A DNA stretch of 64,000 nucleotides. Origin: Halosegnis marinus. GTDB lineage: Archaea; Halobacteriota; Halobacteria; Halobacteriales; Haloarculaceae. The notes beneath the pieces were generated by a model. It saw only the letters and a list, made by a program, of their open reading frames with translations. It did not search any database and was not told the DNA's origin. Shown in pieces: positions 1 to 8,605 of the stretch. Within the stretch, counting starts at the first letter, position 1. Each line of letters opens with the position of its first letter. Where the stretch lies: NCBI RefSeq assembly GCF_029338355.1, contig NZ_CP119802.1, forward strand, positions 2,232,001-2,296,000, given 5' to 3'. The translations under genes were made by a program, and so were the position numbers.

Positions 1-1
1 C

Positions 2-667
2 ACGGTCGAGGGGTGGAAGCTGTACGCCGGCCGCTACAGCGTTGACGACCCGCGCGTGGCCGACGCGGTCCGCCGGCTGGCCGAGGGCGGCTGGGAGGTC
101 GGCCTCCACGGCTCCTACGAGTCCTATCGCGACGGCGACCGCCTCGCCCGCGAGAAGGCGGCCGTCGAGGCCGTCCTCGGCGACGAAGTCCGCGGCGGCC
201 GCCAGCACTACCTCAACCTCGACGCGCCCGCGACGTGGCGCCGGCAGGCCGACGCCGGCCTCCGCTACGATTCGAGCCTCGGGTCGAGCACGACCTACGG
301 GTTCGAACACGGCTACGAGCCGCTGCGCCCGTTCGACGACGAGTTCGTCGTGTTCCCGCTGACGGCGATGGAGGCGGCGCTGCCCGACATCGCCGAGCGA
401 CCCGCCGCCGCGTGGGCCGCCTGCGACGCCCTCCTCCGCGAGGCGTGCGACGAGGGCGCGGTGATGACTGTTCTGTGGCACCCCCGGACGTTCAGCGAGG
501 CGGACTTCCCGAACCACGCCGACCTCTACCGCCGGCTGATAGAGCGAGCCCGGGAGCTGGGCGCGTGGGTCGGCCCGCCCGGCGAGTACTACGCCGCGAT
601 GGACCATCCGGACCGGACCGAGGGGAAAACGGTGCCCGCGGCCGACCGGGCACCCTACGAGGGGTAG
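2..667 (+). CDS. polysaccharide deacetylase family protein, C-terminal part
   Basis: The gene runs in from the left edge, so its N-terminus and the first catalytic Asp/His motif lie outside the window. The visible 221 residues contain EVGLHGSYESYRD (the His region of the NodB-like fold), YDSSLG and MTVLWHPRTF, as in haloarchaeal carbohydrate esterase family 4 proteins. Such enzymes remove N- or O-acetyl groups from polysaccharides. It is first in a run of same-strand glycan genes and is followed by a probable promoter element before the FemAB-like gene. The exact substrate cannot be inferred. Confidence 0.75.
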   Translation, partial: TVEGWKLYAGRYSVDDPRVADAVRRLAEGGWEVGLHGSYESYRDGDRLAREKAAVEAVLGDEVRGGRQHYLNLDAPATWRRQADAGLRYDSSLGSSTTYGFEHGYEPLRPFDDEFVVFPLTAMEAALPDIAERPAAAWAACDALLREACDEGAVMTVLWHPRTFSEADFPNHADLYRRLIERARELGAWVGPPGEYYAAMDHPDRTEGKTVPAADRAPYEG

Positions 668-674
668 GTCGGGG

Positions 675-684
675 ATAACAAAGC
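675..684 (+). promoter_or_regulatory. shared glycan-locus promoter element ATAACAAAGC
   Basis: ATAACAAAGC begins 37 nt before the start codon at 712. Identical or near-identical elements stand before five other genes of the first 11 kb, in both orientations. The position fits an archaeal TATA-type promoter with a short leader. The role is inferred. Confidence 0.55.
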
Positions 685-711
685 GGGCCTCGGGGGGACG
701 CGTCCGTACGA

Positions 712-1716
712 ATGGACGTGCGACCCATCACGATGGACGAGTGGCGGGCGGCGCTGCCCGACACCGGAACCGAGCCGTTCCACACCCCCGAGGCGCTCGG
801 CGTGCTCGACGACCACGCCGACGCCGACCTCGAACTGTACGCCGGCTTCAACGGCGACCGCGCCGTGGCGCTGCTCCCCGTCTTCGTCTCCGAGCCGGCC
901 GTCGGCCGGGCCGTCACCTCGCCGCCGCCCGGCTTCGGCGTCCCGCGGCTCGGTCCCGTGTTGAACCCCGCCAGCCCGAAGCGCCGCAAGCGCGAGAAGC
1001 GCAACGCCGAGTTCACCGAGGGCGTGCTCGACGCGCTCGGGGTCGACCGCTCGGGCACGCTGTTCCGAATGGTGACCGCGACGGGCTACCCCGACCCGCG
1101 CCCGTACACGTGGGCCGGGCTCGACACGGCGCCCGCCTTCACCTATCAGCTCGACACCGCCGACCGCTCGACGGATGAGGTGCGCGCGGGCTTCTCGAAG
1201 AGCCTCCGGCGCGAGATCGGCGACGCCGAGGAGCTCGATATCGCGGTGACGGTCGAGGGGGTCGAGGCGGCCCGCGCGGTGTACGACGCCACCGCGGAAC
1301 GCTACGCGGAACAGGACCGCGAGTTCGCGCTCGACTGGCCGTACGTCCGCGACCTCGTGGAGGCGCTCGGCGAGCGCGCCCGCGTCTACGTCGTCCGCGA
1401 CGGCGACGGCGAGTTCCTCGCGGGCGTCACCGTCCTCTACTCCGACGAACTGGCGTACTTCTGGCAGGGCGGCGTCCGCACGGTGTACGAAGGCGTCAGC
1501 GTCAACAGCCTGCTCCACTGGCGGATCGTGGCGGACCTCGTCGCGGAGCCGCCGCTCGACACCCTCCGCGGCTACGACCTGATGGGCGCGAACACCGAGC
1601 GGCTCTGCCGCTACAAGAGCAAGTTCGGGGCGTCGCTCGTCCCCTACTACCGCGTCGAGTCGGCCGGGCGCTCGATGGACGTCGCGAAGCGCGTCTACAA
1701 CCTCGTGGGTCGCTGA
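712..1716 (+). CDS. FemAB/GNAT-like aminoacyl- or acyltransferase
   Basis: This 334-residue protein resembles the FemAB-type double-GNAT family that is common in exopolysaccharide loci. The N-terminal half has LLPVFVSEPAVGRAV followed by PPPGFGVPRLGPVL. The C-terminal GNAT-like half, from about residue 155, carries FSKSLRREIGDAEEL, FLAGVTVLYSDELAYFWQGG and GYDLMGANTERLCRYKSKFG. These proteins transfer aminoacyl or acyl groups to sugar or peptide acceptors. The ATG follows the promoter element by about 37 nt. The stop is directly abutted by the next start codon, so the gene is translationally linked to the GT4 gene. Acceptor unknown. Confidence 0.7.
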   Translation: MDVRPITMDEWRAALPDTGTEPFHTPEALGVLDDHADADLELYAGFNGDRAVALLPVFVSEPAVGRAVTSPPPGFGVPRLGPVLNPASPKRRKREKRNAEFTEGVLDALGVDRSGTLFRMVTATGYPDPRPYTWAGLDTAPAFTYQLDTADRSTDEVRAGFSKSLRREIGDAEELDIAVTVEGVEAARAVYDATAERYAEQDREFALDWPYVRDLVEALGERARVYVVRDGDGEFLAGVTVLYSDELAYFWQGGVRTVYEGVSVNSLLHWRIVADLVAEPPLDTLRGYDLMGANTERLCRYKSKFGASLVPYYRVESAGRSMDVAKRVYNLVGR

Positions 1717-2634
1717 ATGCGGGTCCTGAACCTCGTGACGAACGAGCGGGCGCGCTTCTACCGCCAGCAGGTCGAGGCGCTCGAACGGCGCGGCGTCGAC
1801 TGCACGACGCTGGCGGTGCCCGCCGCGGGCGACCGGGACTCCCGGTCGGTGCTCGACTACGCGGGCTTCTACCTTCGCGCCGTCCGCGGCGCGTTCGGCC
1901 GGTTCGACGTGGTCCACGCGAACTACGGGCTGACGGGCCCGCCCGCGGTGGTCCAGCCCGAACACCCCGTCGTGCTGTCGCTGTGGGGGACCGACCTGTT
2001 CGGCCGGTACGGGGCGGTGAGCCGGTGTGTCGCCCGCCGGAGCGACGCCGTCATCGTCATGTCCGGGGCGATGGCCGACGCCCTGGACACCCCCTGTGAG
2101 GTCATCCCACACGGGGTGGACCTGTCGCTGTTCCGGCCGACGGACCGCGACGAGGCCGTCGCCACGGTGGGGTGGGACCCCGACGCGGTCAACGTCCTGT
2201 TCCCGTACGCGAAGACCCACGGCGTGAAGGACTATCCGCGCGCGGCGCGGCTCGTCGACCGGGCGAACGCGGGCGCCGAGCGCCGCATCGAACTCCACAC
2301 GGTGACGGGCCTCCCCCACGACCGGGTGCCGACGTACATGAACGCGGCCGACGCCCTGCTTCTCACCTCCGAACACGAGGGCTCGCCCAACGTCGTGAAG
2401 GAGGCGATGGGCTGTCGGCTCCCCGTCGTCGCGACGGACGTGGGCGACGTGGCCGAGCGGCTCGCCGGCGTCACCCCCTCGACGGTCTCGGACGACGACG
2501 CGGACCTCGTCGCGGCGCTCCGGGACGTGGCCGCCGACCCGCGACGCTCGGACGGCCGCGAGGCGGTCCGCGACCTCTCGCTCGAACGGATGGCCGAGCG
2601 CATCGCCGCCGTGTACGAGCGGGTGACCGGGTAG
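1717..2634 (+). CDS. GT4-family glycosyltransferase
   Basis: A 305-residue GT-B fold glycosyltransferase. The acceptor domain is at the N-terminus. The C-terminal nucleotide-sugar domain shows IPHGVDLSLF near residue 131 and the family EX7E element within SEHEGSPNVVKEAMG near residue 218, followed by LPVVATDVGDVAERL. It starts with zero spacing after the FemAB-like gene. It probably adds one sugar to a lipid-linked or polysaccharide chain at the cytoplasmic face. Donor and acceptor cannot be read from the sequence. Its length, rather short for the family, is complete. Confidence 0.85.
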   Translation: MRVLNLVTNERARFYRQQVEALERRGVDCTTLAVPAAGDRDSRSVLDYAGFYLRAVRGAFGRFDVVHANYGLTGPPAVVQPEHPVVLSLWGTDLFGRYGAVSRCVARRSDAVIVMSGAMADALDTPCEVIPHGVDLSLFRPTDRDEAVATVGWDPDAVNVLFPYAKTHGVKDYPRAARLVDRANAGAERRIELHTVTGLPHDRVPTYMNAADALLLTSEHEGSPNVVKEAMGCRLPVVATDVGDVAERLAGVTPSTVSDDDADLVAALRDVAADPRRSDGREAVRDLSLERMAERIAAVYERVTG

Positions 2635-2662
2635 CGACGGGCTACCGGCCGTTGGGCGGCGC

Positions 2663-2672
2663 ATAACGAAGC
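2663..2672 (+). promoter_or_regulatory. shared glycan-locus promoter element ATAACGAAGC
   Basis: ATAACGAAGC begins 41 nt upstream of the GTG start at 2704, in the 69-nt gap after the GT4 gene. It differs from the copy at 675 by one purine. Confidence 0.5.
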
Positions 2673-2703
2673 CGCGAGCGGCGCCCTCCCGACGCAGAGA
2701 ACC

Positions 2704-4518
2704 GTGGGGGCTCACGCACACGACGCCGCGCGCGAACGACGGCCGGGCACCGACTACGCGAAGTGGCTACTGGTCGCCGGCTTCCTCGCCCTCGCCGGGG
2801 CACTCGCCGCGGCCCACACGACCCCGGCGCGCGGCTACGAGCTCTCCATCTACGCCGGCACCCCTCTCGCCTTCTGGGTCGGCACCGGCGTCGCCGTGGT
2901 CGCGGCCGTCGTCGCGCTCGTCGTCCTCGACGCGGCCGGGGCGCTCCGCGGCGCCGCCCTCCTGCTCGTCTCGCTCGCCGGGTTCGGGGTCTGGGCGCTC
3001 CCCGTCGTGCGCGGCTACTACTACTTCGGGAGCGGCGACGCCCTCAGCCACCTCGGCTACGCCGCCGAGATCGCCGCGGGCGACCTCTCGACGCTCGACC
3101 TCCTCTACCCCGGGCTCCACACGACGGGGCTCGCGGTCTCCGCGGTGACCGGGGTCCGGCTCGGGCTCGCGGTCGAACTCGTCGTCGTCGCCTTCCTCGC
3201 CGCCTTCCTCGTGTTCGTCCCGCTCTGCGTCCGGACGCTCGCCGACGGCCGGGCCGCGGTCGCCGTCGGCGCCGTCGCCGCGCTGCTCGTCCTCCCGGTG
3301 AACAACGTCAGCGTCCACCCGGTCGCCCACCCGACCACGCAGGCCATCCTGCTGGCCCCGGCGCTCGTCTATCTGCTGGCCCGCTACGCGACGGCGCCGA
3401 CCCGCGGCCGCTCCGCCGCGCCGTACGCCGTCCTGCTCGTCGTCGTCGGGTCGTCGCTCGTCCTGCTCCATCCCCAGCAGGCGCTCAACGCCGTCCTCCT
3501 GCTCGCGGCCGTCTCCGGGGCACAGCTCGCGGCCCGCCGCTACCGGCCCGCCCACCGCGTCGCGACCCACCGGCTCGTCGCCGGCCCGACCGTCCTGCTC
3601 GCCGCCCTCTGGGTCGGGTGGTCGGTGCGCCACGAACGCGTCTCCGGCTCCGTCGAGGGGGTCGCCGCCTCGCTGGCCGGCGGCGCGGCCGTGGCGGACG
3701 AGGCGACACAGCGCGCCGGCTCGCTCGCCGACCTCGGCGGGAGCATCGGGGAGCTGTTCGTGAAGCTGTTCGGCGTGAGCCTCGTCTTCGTCGCCGTCAC
3801 AGGGGTCGTCGCCCTGCTCGTCCGGCGCCGCGGGTTCGGCTCGCGCTCGGACCGCGACGCGCTCCGCGCGTACCTGACTGTCTCGCTCCTCCCGCTCGCG
3901 GCGCTGTTCGTCGTCTTCTTCGCCGCGAGCGTGACGACCCAGTACTTCAGACACCTCGGCTTCCTGATGGTCGTCGCCACCGTCGTCGGCGCGGCCGGCC
4001 TCGCGGACGCCGGCGAGTGGCTCGCGCGCCGGTGGTCGCCGGGGGTCGCGCGGGCCGGCCTCGCCGTCGTCCTCCTCGCCTGCGTCGCGGCGCAGGCGCC
4101 CGCGATGTACGCCTCGCCGTACGTGTACCAGGACAACGCGCAGGTGACGGAGATGCGGTGGACCGGCTACGCTGCCACCTTCGAGACGCGCGACCCGGGC
4201 GTCCCCTTCACGGGCATTCGCGGCGGCCCGACCCGCTACGTCGATGCCTACTACGGGCCGACCTCGGCGACGGCGGCGACGTTCCCCGGCAAGGAGACGG
4301 TCGTCCCGCCGCCCGACTTCGGGCCGGGGCTCGCGACGGCGTACGACGAGGCCCGGTACCTCCCGGTGACGCGCGCGGACTACCTGCGCGAGACGCGCCT
4401 CTACGACGGCTTCCGCTACGGCGAGGCTGGCTTCGAGGCGCTCGACTCGTCGCCGGGCATCGCACGCGTCCGGACGAACGGGGAGTACCGGCTCTACCTG
4501 CTGTCGGGGTCCGACTAG
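2704..4518 (+). CDS. polytopic membrane protein, possible GT-C type glycosyltransferase
   Basis: A 604-residue protein with roughly a dozen hydrophobic segments and a soluble C-terminal domain of about 90 residues. An acidic residue lies in an external loop (YYYFGSGDALSHLGY, near residue 100), recalling the catalytic loop of GT-C polyprenyl-phosphate-sugar transferases. That likeness is only suggestive. The start is GTG, chosen because it follows the shared promoter element. The stop is one base before the GTG of the flippase gene. A role in transfer or polymerisation of lipid-linked glycan is inferred from context; sequence family not recognised. Confidence 0.6.
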   Translation: MGAHAHDAARERRPGTDYAKWLLVAGFLALAGALAAAHTTPARGYELSIYAGTPLAFWVGTGVAVVAAVVALVVLDAAGALRGAALLLVSLAGFGVWALPVVRGYYYFGSGDALSHLGYAAEIAAGDLSTLDLLYPGLHTTGLAVSAVTGVRLGLAVELVVVAFLAAFLVFVPLCVRTLADGRAAVAVGAVAALLVLPVNNVSVHPVAHPTTQAILLAPALVYLLARYATAPTRGRSAAPYAVLLVVVGSSLVLLHPQQALNAVLLLAAVSGAQLAARRYRPAHRVATHRLVAGPTVLLAALWVGWSVRHERVSGSVEGVAASLAGGAAVADEATQRAGSLADLGGSIGELFVKLFGVSLVFVAVTGVVALLVRRRGFGSRSDRDALRAYLTVSLLPLAALFVVFFAASVTTQYFRHLGFLMVVATVVGAAGLADAGEWLARRWSPGVARAGLAVVLLACVAAQAPAMYASPYVYQDNAQVTEMRWTGYAATFETRDPGVPFTGIRGGPTRYVDAYYGPTSATAATFPGKETVVPPPDFGPGLATAYDEARYLPVTRADYLRETRLYDGFRYGEAGFEALDSSPGIARVRTNGEYRLYLLSGSD

Positions 4519-4519
4519 C

Positions 4520-6010
4520 GTGGCGGACCTCCGCGAGCGGCTGGCCGGCGGCGTGAAGGCGTCGTTCGTCGCGCAGGCGACCCGCGCCGGGGTGAACGCC
4601 GCGCTGGTCGTGCTGCTGTCGCGCTACCTCCTCGACCCGACGGGGTACGGGCGGCTGTTCTTCGCGCTGTCGGTGGTGAGCGTCGTCGGGCTGTTCGCCT
4701 CGCTCGGCCTCCCGAAGTCGGCCGCCCGCTACGTCGTCGAGTACGCCGAGTCGGACCCGCCGCAGGTGCGCCACGTCCTCCGGCGGTCGTTCGCGTGGCT
4801 GCTCGGGCTGGGGCTCGCCGTCGGCATCGCGCTCGCGGCCGCGAGCGGCCCCCTCGCCCGTCTGCTCGGCCAGCCGGCGGTCGCGCCCCTGCTCGCCGTC
4901 GGCGGCGGCTACGTCCTCGTCCGGTCGCTGTCGAGCTACTGCTCCGTGGTGTTCCAGGGGCTGAACCGCGTCGTCTGGAGCGCGCGGCTCACGGTCGTCT
5001 CGAACCTCGGTCGGCTCGGGTTCGTCGTCGTCCTCGTCTCGCTCGGCTTCGGCGCCACCGGGGCGCTCGCGGGCTACGTCGTCGGGTTCGCGCTCGCCGT
5101 CGCCGTGGGGCTCGCCGTGCTCTACCGGACGACGTATCGGACCCTCGACCGTGCCCCCGCGAAGCCGGGGCTCTCGCGACGGCTCGCCGAGTACAGCCTC
5201 CCGCTCGCCGTGACGAAGGGCGCGAACGTCGTCGATAAGCGCGCCGACACCGTCATCGTCGGCGTCCTGCTGAACGCGACGGCCGTGAGCTACTACACGG
5301 TCGCCAAACAGGTCGCGGACTTCGCGGCCATGCCCGTCGCCTCGCTCGGCTTCACCGTCTCGCCCGCGCTCGGCGACGAGGCCGCGGGCGGGCGCCGCGA
5401 GCGCGCGGCCCGCCTCTACCACGAGTCGCTGCGCCACGTCCTGCTGCTCTACGTGCCCGCGGCGGCGGGACTGGCGCTCGTCGCCGGCCCGCTCGTGACG
5501 CTCGTGCTCGGGAGCGCGTACGCGGGCGCGGTCCCCGTCCTCCGGGTGTTCGCGGGGTTCGTCGCCGTCAACGCCGTGAACAAGATCACGAACGACGGGC
5601 TCGACTTCCTCGGGCGCGCCCGGTCGCGCGCCGCGGCCCAGGGGACGATGGCCGCGACGAACATCGCGCTCACGCTGTGGCTCGTCCCGCTCGTCGGCGT
5701 CGTCGGCGCGGCCGTCGCCACCGTCCTCACCTACGGGAGCTACACGGCCGCGAACGTCTACTTCATCCACGAGGAGCTGGGCACGGACCCGGCGACGATG
5801 GCGAGCGACCTGCTGTGGAGCTGTGTCGTCGCGGCGGGGGTCGCGCTGGCCGTCCTCGCGCTGCTCCCCTACGTCGGGAGCCTCCCGACGCTCGCCGGCG
5901 TGATAGCCGCGGGCGCGGCCGTGTGGGCCGTGCTCGCGGTCGCGTTCGGGCTGCTCGACCCGGGCCGCGTCGCCCGGCTGCTCGGGGGGCGCGGGACAAG
6001 CGGTCCATAA
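4520..6010 (+). CDS. Wzx-type polysaccharide flippase
   Basis: A 496-residue integral membrane protein of the oligosaccharide flippase (MVF/MATE-like) family with about 12 to 14 helices. The N-terminus FVAQATRAGVNAALVVLLSR and the segment TKGANVVDKRADTVIVGVLL are typical of archaeal and bacterial Wzx proteins. It should flip lipid-linked oligosaccharide from the cytoplasmic to the external face of the membrane. The GTG start lies one base after the stop of the upstream membrane protein, so both are likely co-transcribed. The gene is complete. Confidence 0.87.
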   Translation: MADLRERLAGGVKASFVAQATRAGVNAALVVLLSRYLLDPTGYGRLFFALSVVSVVGLFASLGLPKSAARYVVEYAESDPPQVRHVLRRSFAWLLGLGLAVGIALAAASGPLARLLGQPAVAPLLAVGGGYVLVRSLSSYCSVVFQGLNRVVWSARLTVVSNLGRLGFVVVLVSLGFGATGALAGYVVGFALAVAVGLAVLYRTTYRTLDRAPAKPGLSRRLAEYSLPLAVTKGANVVDKRADTVIVGVLLNATAVSYYTVAKQVADFAAMPVASLGFTVSPALGDEAAGGRRERAARLYHESLRHVLLLYVPAAAGLALVAGPLVTLVLGSAYAGAVPVLRVFAGFVAVNAVNKITNDGLDFLGRARSRAAAQGTMAATNIALTLWLVPLVGVVGAAVATVLTYGSYTAANVYFIHEELGTDPATMASDLLWSCVVAAGVALAVLALLPYVGSLPTLAGVIAAGAAVWAVLAVAFGLLDPGRVARLLGGRGTSGP

Positions 6011-6016
6011 CAAAGC
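6007..6016 (+). promoter_or_regulatory. shared glycan-locus promoter element ATAACAAAGC
   Basis: Identical to the element at 675. It overlaps the stop codon of the flippase gene and begins 38 nt before the ATG at 6045. Confidence 0.55.
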
Positions 6017-6044
6017 CCGAACCGCCGGGAGGGCGACCCGAGAG

Positions 6045-7640
6045 ATGGCCACGCACCGACCCGACGACCGGGCCGTCGTCCTCGGACTGGACGGCGTCCC
6101 GTGGGACCTCATCGACCGATGGACCGAGGCGGGGGAGCTGCCGGCGTTCGCGCGCCTCCGCCGGGAGGGGGCCGCCGGCCCCCTCGCGAGCACCACCCCG
6201 CCGACGACGCCGCTGGCGTGGCCCTCCATCGCCACCGGCGTCTGGCCCGACAAGCACGGCATCCACGGGTTCCGCCGGCTCACGCGCGACTACGGCCACG
6301 AGCTGTACGGCGCGAACGCCTGCCGCCACCCCCGGCTGTGGGAGATGGTGTCGCCGGCCCACGTCGGCAACGTCCCGATGACCTACCCCGCGGGCGAGGT
6401 GGACGGAAAGCTCGTCGCCGGAATGCTGTCGCGCTCGACGGGCGCGGGCGAGGGGTTCACCCACCCGCCCGAACTCGCCGACGAGGTCGCCGAGCGCATC
6501 CCGGACTACCGCATCGGCCTCTCATGGGCCGACTACGCCGACGACCCCGACGCGCTCGTCGCGGACATCGGCGAGATGGTTGAGGCGCGCCGCGAGCTGT
6601 TCCGGCTGCTCGCCGAAGACGAGCCGGCACCGTGGCGGCTGCTCTTCTTCGTGTTCACCGCGCCCGACCGGCTCCAACACCTCGTGTGGGACGAGGACGT
6701 CCTGCTCGACCACTACGAGCGGCTGGACGACGTGCTCGCGGAGGTCATGGAGACGGTCGAGGAGCGGGGGGCGACGCTGTACGTCGTCTCCGACCACGGC
6801 TTCGGCCCCGTCGAGCGGCACGCGAACGTGAACACGGCGCTCGCGGAGGCGGGCTACCTCGCCCGGAAGGGGTCGGCGAGCAGGGGGACGCTGGCACGCC
6901 TCGGCGTGAGCAAGGCCGGCGTCAAGCGCGCGCTCGGCAGCGTCGGCATCGACGACCGCGCGCTCGTCCGGGCGCTCCCCGACGCGCTCGTGAGGGGCGT
7001 CGCCGCGACCGTCCCGGGCGACCACGTCCTCTTCGACGTGGACTACCCGAACACGACCGCCTTCTGCTACGGGCCGGGGCTCGTCTACGTGAACGACACC
7101 GAGCGGTTCGCCGCGGGCACGGTCGCGCCCGAGGACGTGCCGGCGGTGCGCGCCGAGGTGGCCGCGATGTTGCGCGACGTGACCGACCCCGAGACGGGGG
7201 AGGCCGCGCTCGACGTGTACGAGGGCGGCGACGGGGAGGGCGCGCCCGACCTCGTCGTGGACGCGCGCGACCCGCTGGAGGTCTCCACCTCGCTCGCGGA
7301 CGCGGTGTTCACCGACCCCGAGTCCGTGAACGCGAGCCACCGGAGCGAGGGGGTCCTGCTCGCGTGGGGACCGGACATCGCACCCGGGTCGGCCCCGGCC
7401 GCGGCGTCGGTCGTCGACCTCGCCCCGACCCTGCTCCACGTCCTCGGTGAGCCGGTCCCCGCGGGCGCGGACGGCCGCGTCCTCCACGAGATACTCCGGC
7501 CGGACTCCGGGCCCGGAACGAGGGAGGTCGAGACCCGAGAGTACCGGACCCGAGAGCGGTCGTCGCCCGCGCCGCGGACCGACCGCGCCGACGCCGGGGA
7601 CGTCGAGGACCGCCTCCGCGGGCTGGGGTACATCGAATGA
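6045..7640 (+). CDS. alkaline phosphatase superfamily phosphodiesterase/phosphotransferase
   Basis: A 531-residue type I phosphodiesterase/nucleotide pyrophosphatase-like protein. The metal site is visible as VVLGLDGVPWDLID near residue 10, the nucleophile Thr region as TTPPTTPLAWPSIATG near residue 47, and YVVSDHGFGPVERHAN near residue 246. There is no signal peptide, so it is probably cytoplasmic. Members of this branch are recurrent in archaeal glycan loci and may cleave or transfer phospho-groups on nucleotide or lipid carriers. It overlaps the following epimerase gene by 4 bp (ATGA). Substrate unknown. Confidence 0.8.
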   Translation: MATHRPDDRAVVLGLDGVPWDLIDRWTEAGELPAFARLRREGAAGPLASTTPPTTPLAWPSIATGVWPDKHGIHGFRRLTRDYGHELYGANACRHPRLWEMVSPAHVGNVPMTYPAGEVDGKLVAGMLSRSTGAGEGFTHPPELADEVAERIPDYRIGLSWADYADDPDALVADIGEMVEARRELFRLLAEDEPAPWRLLFFVFTAPDRLQHLVWDEDVLLDHYERLDDVLAEVMETVEERGATLYVVSDHGFGPVERHANVNTALAEAGYLARKGSASRGTLARLGVSKAGVKRALGSVGIDDRALVRALPDALVRGVAATVPGDHVLFDVDYPNTTAFCYGPGLVYVNDTERFAAGTVAPEDVPAVRAEVAAMLRDVTDPETGEAALDVYEGGDGEGAPDLVVDARDPLEVSTSLADAVFTDPESVNASHRSEGVLLAWGPDIAPGSAPAAASVVDLAPTLLHVLGEPVPAGADGRVLHEILRPDSGPGTREVETREYRTRERSSPAPRTDRADAGDVEDRLRGLGYIE

Positions 7641-8590
7641 CCGCCTCGCTCGCGCGGCCGGGCGAGACGGACGCCGCGGTCGGCGACCTCGCGGGCCGGA
7701 CCGTGCTCGTCACGGGCGGCGCGGGGTTCGTCGGCGGCCACATCGCGCGGACCCTCGCCGGCGACGCCGAGGTGCGCGTGCTGGACGACCTCTCGGCCGG
7801 CCGCCGGGAGCGCGTCCCCGACGACGCGACGCTCGTCGAGGGGGACGTGCGCGACGACGACGCGCTCGCCGAGGCGATGGCCGACGCCGACGTCGTCTTC
7901 CACGAGGCCGCGATGGTGTCCGTCCCGCGGTCGGTGGAGGCGCCGACCCGGTGTCACGACGTGAACACCGGGGGCACCCTCGCCGTCCTCGAACGTGCCC
8001 GCGAGGCCGACGCACGGGTCGTCCTCGCCTCGACCACCTCCGTCTACGGCCACCCGGAGACGACGCCGGTCGCCGAGTCGCACCCGTGCGAGCCGGTGTC
8101 GCCGTACGGCGTGAGCAAGCTCGCGGCCGACCGCTACGCGCGCCTCTACCACGAGCTGTACGGCCTCCCGACGGTCGCGCTCCGCTACTTCAACGTGTAC
8201 GGGCCGGGCCAGACCGGCGGCCAGTACAGCGGCGTCGTGACGACGTTCCTCGAGCAGGCGCGCTGCGGCCAGCCGCTCACGGTCCACGGCGACGGCGAGC
8301 AGACCCGCGACTTCGTCCACATCGACGACGTGGTGCGCGCGAACCTCGCGGCGGCGACGACCGACGCCGTCGGCGAGGCGTTCAACGTCGGGACCGGCAC
8401 CGCGGTGACGGTGAACCAGCTGGCCGAGCACATCCGCTCGGCGACGGGCGCGACGAGCCCGATACAGCACACCGACGCCAGGGAGGGCGACGTGCGCCAC
8501 AGCTGCGCGGCGACCGAGCGCGCCGAAGAGCACCTCGGCTTCGAGGCGGAGGTGCCGCTGAGCGTCGGGCTGCGGGACCTCCTGGGGTAA
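7637..8590 (+). CDS. NAD-dependent epimerase/dehydratase (UDP-sugar epimerase-like)
   Basis: A 317-residue extended short-chain dehydrogenase. The NAD-binding TGGAGFVGGHIA is near residue 27. The catalytic Ser region is ASTTSVYGHPE, with YGVSK (YxxxK) near residue 156 and RYFNVYGPGQ downstream, as in UDP-glucose 4-epimerases and related enzymes. It probably makes or interconverts a nucleotide sugar for the locus. Its start overlaps the stop of the phosphatase-superfamily gene, indicating coupled translation. The precise sugar is not determinable. Confidence 0.87.
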   Translation: MTASLARPGETDAAVGDLAGRTVLVTGGAGFVGGHIARTLAGDAEVRVLDDLSAGRRERVPDDATLVEGDVRDDDALAEAMADADVVFHEAAMVSVPRSVEAPTRCHDVNTGGTLAVLERAREADARVVLASTTSVYGHPETTPVAESHPCEPVSPYGVSKLAADRYARLYHELYGLPTVALRYFNVYGPGQTGGQYSGVVTTFLEQARCGQPLTVHGDGEQTRDFVHIDDVVRANLAAATTDAVGEAFNVGTGTAVTVNQLAEHIRSATGATSPIQHTDAREGDVRHSCAATERAEEHLGFEAEVPLSVGLRDLLG

Positions 8591-8605
8591 TCCGATACTC
8601 GAAAC

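Noticed and set aside
655-6283. Long minus-strand frames over the glycan genes (655-2721, 2767-3954, 4208-6283)
   Set aside because: They are Arg/Pro/His-rich antisense readings of well supported plus-strand genes; GC-rich third positions make such frames common.
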